7,163 nucleotides of DNA. It comes from JANLSO01 sp031362405. GTDB taxonomy: Bacteria > Actinomycetota > Thermoleophilia > Miltoncostaeales > Miltoncostaeaceae. Numbering within the stretch: the stretch's first letter is position 1; each line of letters opens with the position of its first letter. The translations under genes were made by a program, and so were the position numbers. This document shows, in pieces, positions 1 to 4,593 of this stretch. The notes beneath the pieces are model-generated. The model was not told the origin of the DNA. It saw nothing but the letters and a program-made list of their open reading frames with translations, and searched no databases. The stretch covers positions 1 through 7,163 of the forward strand of contig JANLSO010000045.1 in assembly GCA_031362405.1 (NCBI GenBank), read 5' to 3'.

Positions 1-470
1 CGCTCGGTGGCCTTTCGCGGGAAGAAGCCCACGAACAGGAAGCGGTCGGCGGGAAACCCTGCCAGCGCCAGAGCCGCGGTGACCGCGCTCGGCCCCGGAA
101 TCACCTCGACCAGCAGCCCGGCCTCCCGGACGGCCTCCACGACCCGCTGGCCCGGGTCGCTCACCAACGGCATGCCGGCGTCGCTCACCAAGGCCACCAC
201 CTCGCCCCGCGACAACCGTTCGACGATTTGCCGCGCGCGCGCGGCCTCGTTGTGGGTGTGGACGGCGATCATCGGCGTATCGGCGTCGCAGTGGCGCATC
301 AGGGTCGCGGTGCGGCGGGTGTCTTCGCACGCCACCACGTCGGCGCTGCTCAACGCCTCCGCCGCGCGCGGCGAGAGATCACCGAGGTTCCCGATCGGGG
401 TCGCGATCACGACAAGGCGCCCGGCGGCGGCCGTCGAAGTCATCACCGTGCCCGGCACCTGCGTTGACAT
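1..470 (-). CDS. rsmI: 16S rRNA 2'-O-ribose methyltransferase RsmI, N-terminal part (cut by window edge)
   Basis: RsmI methylates the 2'-OH of C1402 in 16S rRNA using S-adenosylmethionine; it is cytoplasmic. The 156 residues visible match the N-terminal half of the family. ATPIGNLGDLS lies at about residues 24-33, ACEDTRRT at 47-54, the SAM-site loop SDAGMPLVSDPG at 96-107 (the usual form has T where this has M), PGPSAV at 125-130 and GFFPRK at 148-153. The C-terminal half is beyond position 1. The start is uncertain. ATG at 470 gives the longest form but has no clear SD. An in-frame ATG at 443 removes nine codons and begins closer to the conserved ATPIGN core. The segment between the two starts is a copy of the palindromic repeat also found at 4256-4491, so the longer N-terminus (MSTQVPGTV) would be repeat-encoded. 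The gene is divergent from the LCP gene, with only 35 bp between starts if 470 is used. The family call is secure; the start is not. Confidence 0.93.
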   Translation of the reverse strand, partial: MSTQVPGTVMTSTAAAGRLVVIATPIGNLGDLSPRAAEALSSADVVACEDTRRTATLMRHCDADTPMIAVHTHNEAARARQIVERLSRGEVVALVSDAGMPLVSDPGQRVVEAVREAGLLVEVIPGPSAVTAALALAGFPADRFLFVGFFPRKATE

Positions 471-471
471 G
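437..471 (-). repeat. Diverged copy of the GGTGCCnGGCACC palindromic repeat, across the rsmI start
   Basis: Read on the minus strand from 471, this stretch aligns with the repeat copy at 4254-4289. The first 24 bases match at 21 positions, from CATGTCA through GGTGCCgGGCAC. One base is then missing, and GTGATGAC corresponds to GTGGTGAC. The palindrome is still visible: a GTGCC-C-GGCAC core lies inside flanking GTCA/TGAC arms at 439-442 and 465-468. The copy holds both candidate rsmI start codons, 470-468 and 443-441. Confidence 0.7.
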
Positions 472-505
472 TGCGGGCGGAACCCGCTGCTACCGTGATC
501 CGCCC

Positions 506-1654
506 GTGAGCTCTCCCACCAAGCCGCCATACCGCCGTTTTCGGGCGAAGGCCCGCCGTGACGATGGCGGCCTCGACGCGCTGCGTCAGCTCAACCGGCC
601 CGAGGACACCCCGGGCCCGCCGCCGCACCGCGATGCCGACCGACCCGAGCTGGCCCCGGCCCCGCAGCCCCGGCCGTCGAGCGCCCCCGACCGCGAGCGG
701 CGTCGGGCGCTGGAGCGGGCCGGCAGGCGCTGGTGGTCGCTGCGCGGCCTTGGCCCCGGGGGCTGGATCGGTCGGGTCGTTCTGGTTCTCGTGGTCGGCT
801 TCGCGTTCTGGCTGGGTGCCGGCTACGTGGCTTTGCGGGGCGCCGTCTCCGATGCGAACTCCCGGGTCACCGCCTCGGCGAGGAAGGCGCTGGCACCGCA
901 GGGCGGGGGTTTTCTGACTGCGCCCACCAACACCCTGCTCATCGGCTCTGACGCGCGCACCGGAAAGGGTGGGCGCGCCGACACGATCCTCATCATGCGC
1001 ACCGATCCCGATTCGGGTCGGGTCAAGTACCTGTCGATTCCGCGCGATTTCCGGGTCGAGATCCCCGGCTACGGACAAGAAAAGATCAACTCCGCGTTCG
1101 CCATTGCCGGGCAGGGAGGAATCATCCGGGCGGTCACCCAGCTGACGGGCCTGCCGATCCACCACATCATGGTGATCAACTTCCGTGGCTTCCCGCGCCT
1201 GGTGAACGAGCTCGGCGGGGTTGACGTCGTCAACCCGACGCGTCTGGTCGACTGCTACTACGAGAACGGCAAGAGCGTGAGTTTTCCGAGGGGTAGCCAG
1301 CGCCTCAACGGTGCCAATGCGTTGGCGTTCGCGCGAGTGCGTAAATGCGACTCCGACTTCCAGCGCGCCGCCCGGCAGCAGGCGCTGGTCGCCGGCATCA
1401 AGTCGGAGATCCTGTCGTTCGGGCATCTGTGGAAGGCACCTTGGCAGGGCGCCGCCCTCGTACGCACGCTCAACACGGATATCGGCACCCTCGATATGGC
1501 GAAGCTGGGATGGCTCCAGGGGCGCCTGAAGCAGGACCCCGCCGACCGGATCGTCCTCGCCGGCTCGGCAGCCACGATCGGAGGTCAGAGCTTCGTCGTG
1601 GGCGATCCCGGCCAGAACGAACCTCAGATCGCACGCTTCACCGGGGGTTCGTAG
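506..1654 (+). CDS. LytR-CpsA-Psr (LCP) family cell-wall polymer phosphotransferase
   Basis: LCP enzymes move glycopolymers such as teichoic acid, arabinogalactan or capsule from a polyprenyl-phosphate carrier onto peptidoglycan, outside the membrane. This 382-residue protein has a basic, Pro-rich cytoplasmic N-terminus (1-87), one membrane segment at about 88-110 (GWIGRVVLVLVVGFAFW), then the LCP domain at about 140-305. Visible motifs are LLIGSDAR (144-151), ADTILIMRTDP (158-168), SIPRDFRVEIPG (177-188), KINSAF (193-198), GGVDVVN (237-243) and FARVRKCDSDFQRAARQQ (275-292), the last carrying the conserved Arg/Asp/Arg cluster. No LytR_C domain follows. GTG 506 is preferred: the in-frame ATG at 464 adds 14 unconserved residues and runs into the rsmI start. 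No SD precedes 506; TACCGT at 491-496 could be a -10 box for a nearly leaderless transcript, which is a guess. It converges on the zinc-ribbon gene, with a 13-bp gap containing the palindrome GCCGCGCGGC (1655-1664). The polymer it handles cannot be read from sequence. Confidence 0.93.
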   Translation: MSSPTKPPYRRFRAKARRDDGGLDALRQLNRPEDTPGPPPHRDADRPELAPAPQPRPSSAPDRERRRALERAGRRWWSLRGLGPGGWIGRVVLVLVVGFAFWLGAGYVALRGAVSDANSRVTASARKALAPQGGGFLTAPTNTLLIGSDARTGKGGRADTILIMRTDPDSGRVKYLSIPRDFRVEIPGYGQEKINSAFAIAGQGGIIRAVTQLTGLPIHHIMVINFRGFPRLVNELGGVDVVNPTRLVDCYYENGKSVSFPRGSQRLNGANALAFARVRKCDSDFQRAARQQALVAGIKSEILSFGHLWKAPWQGAALVRTLNTDIGTLDMAKLGWLQGRLKQDPADRIVLAGSAATIGGQSFVVGDPGQNEPQIARFTGGS

Positions 1655-1667
1655 GCCGCGCGGCGGA

Positions 1668-2036
1668 TCAGGCTTTGTCGAGCCCCACGGTCTTCTTCGC
1701 CGGAGCAGCCTCTGTCTTCGTCGCCAACGTGGAGTCGCCGCCACCGCCGGAACCGTTGTCGCTGCGGGATGATCCGTTGTCCGACGTGACCGCGCCATCG
1801 CCGCCGTCGGACTTCGCCGCGCCGTCGCCGCTGCCCTCACCCGCGCCCGGCCGTTTCTTGCTGGCGTAGTCGGTGTTGTGGAAGCCGGTCCCCTTGAAGT
1901 GGATCGCCGGGGCGAACAGCACTCTCGTGATCTGGCCTTCGCATGCCGAACACACGGTCAGCGGATCATCAGACATCCGCTGCATGACCTCGGTTTGATC
2001 TCCGCAGTCGGCACAGCGATACACGTAGACCGGCAC
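1668..2036 (-). CDS. FmdB-type zinc-ribbon protein with disordered tail; probable Ruc-like redox chaperone
   Basis: A 122-residue protein. Residues 1-57 are an FmdB/CxxC_CxxC_SSSS-type zinc ribbon: MPVYVYRC start, cysteines at 8, 11, 29 and 32, SDDPLT at 22-27 and FKGTGFHNTDY at about 47-57. The rest is low-complexity, rich in Gly, Ser, Asp and Lys (SDGGDG, SDNGSSRSDNG), and predicted disordered. This is the layout of Mycobacterium tuberculosis Rv0991c (Ruc), described as an oxidation-activated chaperone that works with DnaK and is co-regulated with hsp60/hsp70. That link rests on family knowledge; here I see the architecture and a CIRCE-like operator upstream, which agrees with heat-shock control. 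GTG 2036 is chosen because GAGG at 2045-2042 lies five bases before it and the product starts MPVY like its family; the GTG at 2042 overlaps that SD. The older FmdB name (formamidase regulator) is only a family label. It is convergent with the LCP gene and divergent from the deacetylase. Confidence 0.85.
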   Translation of the reverse strand: MPVYVYRCADCGDQTEVMQRMSDDPLTVCSACEGQITRVLFAPAIHFKGTGFHNTDYASKKRPGAGEGSGDGAAKSDGGDGAVTSDNGSSRSDNGSGGGGDSTLATKTEAAPAKKTVGLDKA

Positions 2037-2041
2037 AAACA

Positions 2042-2045
2042 CCTC
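2042..2045 (-). promoter_or_regulatory. Shine-Dalgarno GAGG deciding the zinc-ribbon gene start
   Basis: On the minus strand GAGG is followed by five bases and then GTG at 2036. It supports that start over the GTG at 2042, whose first base overlaps the SD. Confidence 0.6.
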
Positions 2046-2071
2046 GGGGAGTCGACAACCTGCGACGGCGA

Positions 2072-2077
2072 AGTATA
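2072..2077 (-). promoter_or_regulatory. -10 box TATACT of the zinc-ribbon gene
   Basis: Minus-strand TATACT matches TATAAT at five of six positions and is a rare AT-rich patch here. A transcription start near 2065 would give a leader of about 30 nt carrying the SD. No good -35 is seen 16-18 bp upstream; that position falls at the edge of the CIRCE-like element, so a bound repressor would block polymerase. Confidence 0.5.
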
Positions 2078-2096
2078 AACGACGGGCGCACCCGAC

Positions 2097-2123
2097 CTGG
2101 CACTCTCACCCAGAGTGTGCCAG
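2097..2123. promoter_or_regulatory. CIRCE-like inverted repeat, candidate HrcA operator
   Basis: CTGGCACTC (2097-2105), nine bases, then GTGTGCCAG (2115-2123). The arms are complementary at 8 of 9 positions. Against the CIRCE consensus TTAGCACTC-N9-GAGTGCTAA, the left arm matches 7/9 and the right 6/9 with the exact N9 spacing. It ends about 20 bp upstream of the TATACT box of the Ruc-like gene and about 13 bp upstream of a possible -10 for the divergent deacetylase. HrcA binding is inferred; no hrcA, groE or dnaK gene is in the window. Confidence 0.65.
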
Positions 2124-2136
2124 AGGCCGTCGCTGC

Positions 2137-2142
2137 TACGCT
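2137..2142 (+). promoter_or_regulatory. Possible -10 box TACGCT of the deacetylase operon
   Basis: TACGCT fits the loose actinobacterial TAnnnT pattern and would start transcription near 2149, about 30 nt before ATG 2180. No convincing -35 is seen; the expected site falls in the right arm of the CIRCE-like element. Such hexamers are common by chance. Confidence 0.25.
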
Positions 2143-2179
2143 CGAAACAGCGGCTCTCAGGACGCCCGCAACCGAACCG

Positions 2180-2977
2180 ATGACTGACCCGATGCGAAAG
2201 AGCGACGTGGTTCGGCGGGCAGCTCTCGCGGGAGTCGGCGTGGCCGCATGTGCCGCCACCCTCGCCCGGCGCGGGAACACCGGCGCCGCCGCCCTCGCCG
2301 CCGCCGCCGGGGCCGCCGTTGGGTGGGCAACCTTCGCTCCGTCGGCGCCGTTGTTCGGACGAGTGATCCACCGTGGCCCCACCGGGTCGCGGCAGGTCGC
2401 CGTCACGTTCGACGACGGGCCGGGTCCGTCGACCATGGCCGTTCTCGATGTTCTCGCCCGGCGTGGAGTCACCGCGACGTTTTTCGTGTTGGGCCGTCAG
2501 GTCGAGCGGTACCCGGAGGTCATCGCGCGGATGCGCGCCGATGGGCACCAGATCGCCAGCCACGGATTCGACCATGGGATCCTGGTCTTTCGCGGCCCGC
2601 GCCACGTCGCCGATCAGCTTCGACGTACCGAACGCGCCGTGGCGGCAGCCGCCGGCGATGCGGCGCTCAGCAAGCTCTTTCGGACGCCGCACGGGTTTCG
2701 GGGGCCGTGGGTTTCACCCACCGCGCACCGGCTCGGCTATCGCCTGGCCGGGTGGACCCGCGGCGTCTTCGATTCTGCCGAGCCGGGCGTCGAGACCATC
2801 GTGCGCCGTTCGGCGCGCGCCCTTTCCCCCGGAGCGATTCTGCTGCTGCACGACGCCGACGGGTGGGACCCATCCCGCTCTCGTCCTCAAACGGTGGCGG
2901 CGCTGGAGGGCATCTGCGACCACCTGGTCGAGTCCGGAATCACCGCGGTCACGATCGACGCGCTGGTTGCCGGGTGA
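2180..2977 (+). CDS. Polysaccharide deacetylase (NodB/CE4 family), membrane-anchored or exported
   Basis: CE4 enzymes are metal-dependent and remove N-acetyl (sometimes O-acetyl) groups from glycans such as peptidoglycan or chitin-like chains. In this 265-residue form the NodB domain spans about 70-262 and keeps every catalytic motif: TFDDGP (76-81; base D78, metal D79), SHGFDHG with metal ligands H128 and H132, RTPHGFRGPW (168-177), GWTRGVFD (191-198) and LLHD (222-225) with H224. The N-terminus has VRRAALAGVGVAACAA (11-26), a Tat-like twin Arg followed by a hydrophobic stretch, then a second Ala-rich stretch (35-52); it could be an export signal or a membrane hairpin. ATG 2180 is preferred over GTG 2117, which lies in the CIRCE-like element, but no strong SD is seen and ATG 2192 is also possible. 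The stop overlaps the next gene's GTG (GTGA), so the two are translationally coupled. The substrate is unknown; envelope glycan is the natural guess. Confidence 0.9.
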   Translation: MTDPMRKSDVVRRAALAGVGVAACAATLARRGNTGAAALAAAAGAAVGWATFAPSAPLFGRVIHRGPTGSRQVAVTFDDGPGPSTMAVLDVLARRGVTATFFVLGRQVERYPEVIARMRADGHQIASHGFDHGILVFRGPRHVADQLRRTERAVAAAAGDAALSKLFRTPHGFRGPWVSPTAHRLGYRLAGWTRGVFDSAEPGVETIVRRSARALSPGAILLLHDADGWDPSRSRPQTVAALEGICDHLVESGITAVTIDALVAG

Positions 2978-4038
2978 CGACACGCGCAGCCACGTCGCGA
3001 CGCCTCGCGCGGCGGTTCGGTCCGCTGGCGATTCGGCTCGCGGTGATCGCCGCCGTCGGTGCGCTGGTGGCATGGAAGCTCGACTGGGCGACCCTCGATC
3101 GGGTCGTTCACCCCGCCTCGTGGGCCTTCCTGTTCGTCGCGATCGGGGCGAACTTCATCTCTGTCGTGATGAAGGGTTTCGCCTGGAAGGGCATCGTCGA
3201 CGGCCTGCCGGGCCTCGAGAAGCGGAGCCGATTCCGCGACCTCATCAGCCCTCTGTTCGTCGGCTTCCTGTTTAACACGGTGCTTGCCGCGCGACTCGGC
3301 GAGGTGGTGAAGGTGCTGCTCGTGCGGCGGCGCTTGAAGAGCGACGGACACGACATCCGCGCGACGACGCTGCTGGGAACGGTCCTCGCCGAGAACCTCG
3401 TGGCCACGATCGCCTGGGTCGCGCTGGTCGTGGGCATCGGCATCTTCCTGCCGCTGCCCACGTACGCATGGCTGGCCAGCATCGGGCTTGGCGTGGTTTG
3501 TCTGGGCATCATCATCGCCGCCCTGTCGCAGCGCGCATCCAGCGGATCTTTGCCGTCGTGGGTCACACGCAGTCGCCTTGGCGCGCGCATCGGCCGGGCA
3601 ATCGCCCGCCTCTGGGAGGCGGTGCGCGAAAGCCACCGGGCATTGCGTAATCCTCGCCAGATGCTCATCGTCGGCTCCGCGTGCATCGCCACCTGGCTGG
3701 CCCAGTGGGCCGGCATCTACGCGACGCTGAACGCCTTCGGCCTCGAAAGGGTCGGGTGGGGTGGTGCCGGCCTTCTGCTGGTCACGGTCACCCTTGCCCA
3801 AGCGTTTCCCGTTCTTCCGGGGAACCTCGTGGTCTTCCAGGTGGCGGCGGTCCTCCCGCTGACCCAGTCGTACGGCGTCGGCGCCGGCCAGGCCTTGGGG
3901 TTTTCGGTCGTGCTGCAGTTCACCGAGGCGATCGTGGGCGTCGCGATCGGCTTCCTGTTCCTGATGTCGGAGGGCATGTCGTTCGGTCAGCTGCGGCGCG
4001 AGGCCGAGGCAGAGGGCATTGGCGACGCCGCGAACTAG
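2974..4038 (+). CDS. Flippase-like integral membrane protein (LPG_synthase_TM / YbhN family)
   Basis: A 354-residue polytopic membrane protein of the family that includes the MprF N-terminal flippase domain, YbhN and AglD-like proteins. I count about eight hydrophobic segments, near residues 17-34, 50-68, 91-106, 132-158, 166-184, 229-249, 264-296 and 305-332. Family marks are AARLGEVVKVLLVRRR (105-120) and FPVLPGNLVVFQ (278-289, usually written PGGxGxxE; here the Glu is replaced by Gln). The C-terminal tail is acidic and cytoplasmic-looking. There is no MprF synthase domain, so it should not make lysyl-lipid by itself. GTG 2974 is chosen because the overlap GTGA couples it to the deacetylase and the residues before it in the same frame are an antisense-like shadow. 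A role in moving or protecting a lipid-linked glycan acted on by the deacetylase is inferred from the operon only. It ends 19 bp before a strong hairpin. Confidence 0.85.
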   Translation: MTTRAATSRRLARRFGPLAIRLAVIAAVGALVAWKLDWATLDRVVHPASWAFLFVAIGANFISVVMKGFAWKGIVDGLPGLEKRSRFRDLISPLFVGFLFNTVLAARLGEVVKVLLVRRRLKSDGHDIRATTLLGTVLAENLVATIAWVALVVGIGIFLPLPTYAWLASIGLGVVCLGIIIAALSQRASSGSLPSWVTRSRLGARIGRAIARLWEAVRESHRALRNPRQMLIVGSACIATWLAQWAGIYATLNAFGLERVGWGGAGLLLVTVTLAQAFPVLPGNLVVFQVAAVLPLTQSYGVGAGQALGFSVVLQFTEAIVGVAIGFLFLMSEGMSFGQLRREAEAEGIGDAAN

Positions 4039-4056
4039 GTTCACGATTGTTCACAT

Positions 4057-4081
4057 CACGGGTACCCGGCGGTAACCCGTG
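4057..4081 (+). terminator. Terminator-like hairpin after the deacetylase/flippase operon
   Basis: CACGGGTACC (4057-4066) pairs with GGTAACCCGTG (4071-4081), with one bulged A and a CGGC loop. The stem is about ten base pairs and begins 19 bp after the flippase stop codon. No T-run follows, so termination without a U-tract, or simple 3'-end protection, is inferred. Confidence 0.5.
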
Positions 4082-4171
4082 GTGCACACCGGTCGGCGAT
4101 GCTCCAGCACGACGTCGCCCCAGCCGGGACCACCGCCCCCACGGCCGGCTTCGACGACGTCCGCGAGGCGC

Positions 4172-4205
4172 GGTGGGAGAGGGTCGTCGGGATCCTTCTC
4201 CCACC
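4172..4205. repeat. Inverted repeat / hairpin of unknown role
   Basis: GGTGGGAGA (4172-4180) and TCTCCCACC (4197-4205) are perfect 9-bp inverted arms. The stem can extend to 12 pairs with one G-U, leaving a ten-base loop (4184-4193). It does not share the core of the REP-like palindromes. Confidence 0.5.
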
Positions 4206-4236
4206 TGCAGCCCGCGCCCCCGCACCACGGGTGCAG
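4205..4236. repeat. Second hairpin next to the first
   Basis: CTGCA plus CCCG (4205-4214, bulged G at 4210) pairs with CGGG plus TGCAG (4228-4236), nine pairs around a 13-base GC-rich loop. It abuts the preceding hairpin directly. Role unknown. Confidence 0.4.
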
Positions 4237-4255
4237 CCAATGTCATGACCACCCA

Positions 4256-4288
4256 TGTCACCGCTGGTGCCTGGCACCCGTGGTGACA
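4256..4288. repeat. REP-like palindrome, copy 1
   Basis: Outer arms TGTCACC/GGTGACA and inner core GGTGCC-T-GGCACC, centred on 4272, with three unpaired bases between outer and inner arms on each side. This copy is the closest match to the repeat across the rsmI start. Confidence 0.8.
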
Positions 4289-4296
4289 CCGTGATG

Positions 4297-4324
4297 TCCG
4301 CTGCTCAGCCGAAGCGGCCGCAGA
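4297..4324 (-). repeat. Second copy of the pstB 3' end
   Basis: These 28 bases match 4586-4613 at 25 positions, with an 18-base exact core that includes the codons for GRFG and the stop TGA of pstB. On the minus strand a 21-residue reading frame (4305-4370) starts with ATG inside palindrome copy 2 and ends in CGRFG-stop, the same final residues as PstB. I see no RBS for it and do not call it a gene. Confidence 0.65.
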
Positions 4325-4334
4325 TGTTGCCGTT

Positions 4335-4371
4335 GATGTCACTCCCGGTGCCAGGCACCAGTGGTGACATC
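4335..4371. repeat. REP-like palindrome, copy 2
   Basis: Outer arms GATGTCAC/GTGACATC and core GGTGCC-A-GGCACC, centred on 4353, 81 bp from the centre of copy 1. The four-base stretches between outer and inner arms do not pair fully. Confidence 0.8.
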
Positions 4372-4458
4372 AACCGGGAAAACACGGTAGGTAACGACGA
4401 TCTCGGGCCCGTCTCGATCCCTTGGTCACCGGAGAATTGCCACGCGTCGTTGCGCGTC

Positions 4459-4491
4459 TGTCACCACCGGTGCCTGGCACCGGTGGTGACA
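4459..4491. repeat. REP-like palindrome, copy 3 (perfect)
   Basis: A perfect 16-bp inverted repeat, TGTCACCACCGGTGCC and its complement, around a single central T at 4475. It is the best-preserved member of the family here, 122 bp from the centre of copy 2. Confidence 0.85.
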
Positions 4492-4495
4492 TCCC

Positions 4496-4509
4496 CGGTG
4501 ATGACATCC
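4496..4509. repeat. Half copy of the palindrome
   Basis: CGGTGATGACATCC repeats the right flank of copy 3 (CGGTGGTGACATCC, 4481-4494) with one difference, 15 bp further on. It lacks the GGTGCC core and looks like a partial tandem duplication. Confidence 0.5.
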
Positions 4510-4553
4510 GGGCGGCCCGCGTCTCAGCCATCCCCGCGACGTTAAGTCTGGTG

Positions 4554-4572
4554 TCTGGTGTCCGGCACCAGA
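4554..4572 (-). terminator. Small hairpin 3' of pstB, degenerate member of the palindrome family
   Basis: TCTGGTG/CACCAGA arms around a five-base centre, containing GGTGTCCGGCACC, one change from the symmetrical core. On the minus strand it begins 21 bases after the pstB stop, so it may end or protect the pst transcript. No T-run follows. A tandem TGGTGTC TGGTGTC lies at 4549-4562. Confidence 0.4.
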
Positions 4573-4593
4573 ATCAATCTGCTGCTCGGCGGC

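Larger units (their letters stand above)
4039..4593. other. Intergenic region between convergent genes, rich in hairpins and REP-like repeats
   Basis: This 555-bp stretch separates the ends of the flippase-like gene and pstB. From left to right it holds a terminator-like hairpin (4057-4081), two further hairpins (4172-4236), three long palindromes (4256-4288, 4335-4371, 4459-4491), a half copy (4496-4509), a small hairpin after pstB (4554-4572) and a second copy of the pstB 3' end (4297-4324). Reading frames through it (up to about 96 codons) start in the repeats or continue from genes and resemble no family I know, so I call none of them coding. No tRNA, rRNA or transposase is visible. Confidence 0.75.

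Noticed and set aside
464..496. TTGACA (464-469) with TACCGT (491-496) as a promoter for the LCP gene
   Set aside because: The spacer is 21 bp, too long for a normal sigma-70-type promoter, and the TTGACA lies inside the repeat copy; kept only as a remark on the -10.
443..1840. Long minus-strand frame (465 codons) opposite the LCP gene
   Set aside because: It is antisense to a gene with clear LCP motifs, is Arg/Pro-rich with no recognisable domain, and follows from the high GC content.
2117..2179. GTG 2117 as start of the deacetylase
   Set aside because: It lies inside the CIRCE-like right arm, has no SD, and the 21 added residues precede a better ATG and the Tat-like segment.
2248..2973. 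Upstream extension of the flippase-like frame over the deacetylase
   Set aside because: The translation is Arg-rich shadow sequence out of frame with the intact deacetylase; family similarity begins only after GTG 2974, which overlaps the deacetylase stop.
2887..4044. Minus-strand frame (385 codons) opposite the flippase-like gene
   Set aside because: Hydrophilic antisense shadow of a clear membrane protein; no domain or RBS seen.
4089..4245. tRNA or riboswitch
   Set aside because: No T-loop GTTCGANTC-type sequence, cloverleaf or known riboswitch core is visible; the stretch follows rather than precedes genes.
4254..4510. CRISPR array
   Set aside because: Units are palindromes of varying sequence with uneven spacing (81 and 122 bp between centres), not identical direct repeats with uniform spacers, and no cas gene is present.
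4079..4545. Small plus-strand frames of 71-96 codons in the intergenic region
   Set aside because: They start in or run through the repeats, overlap each other, have no convincing RBS and resemble no known family.
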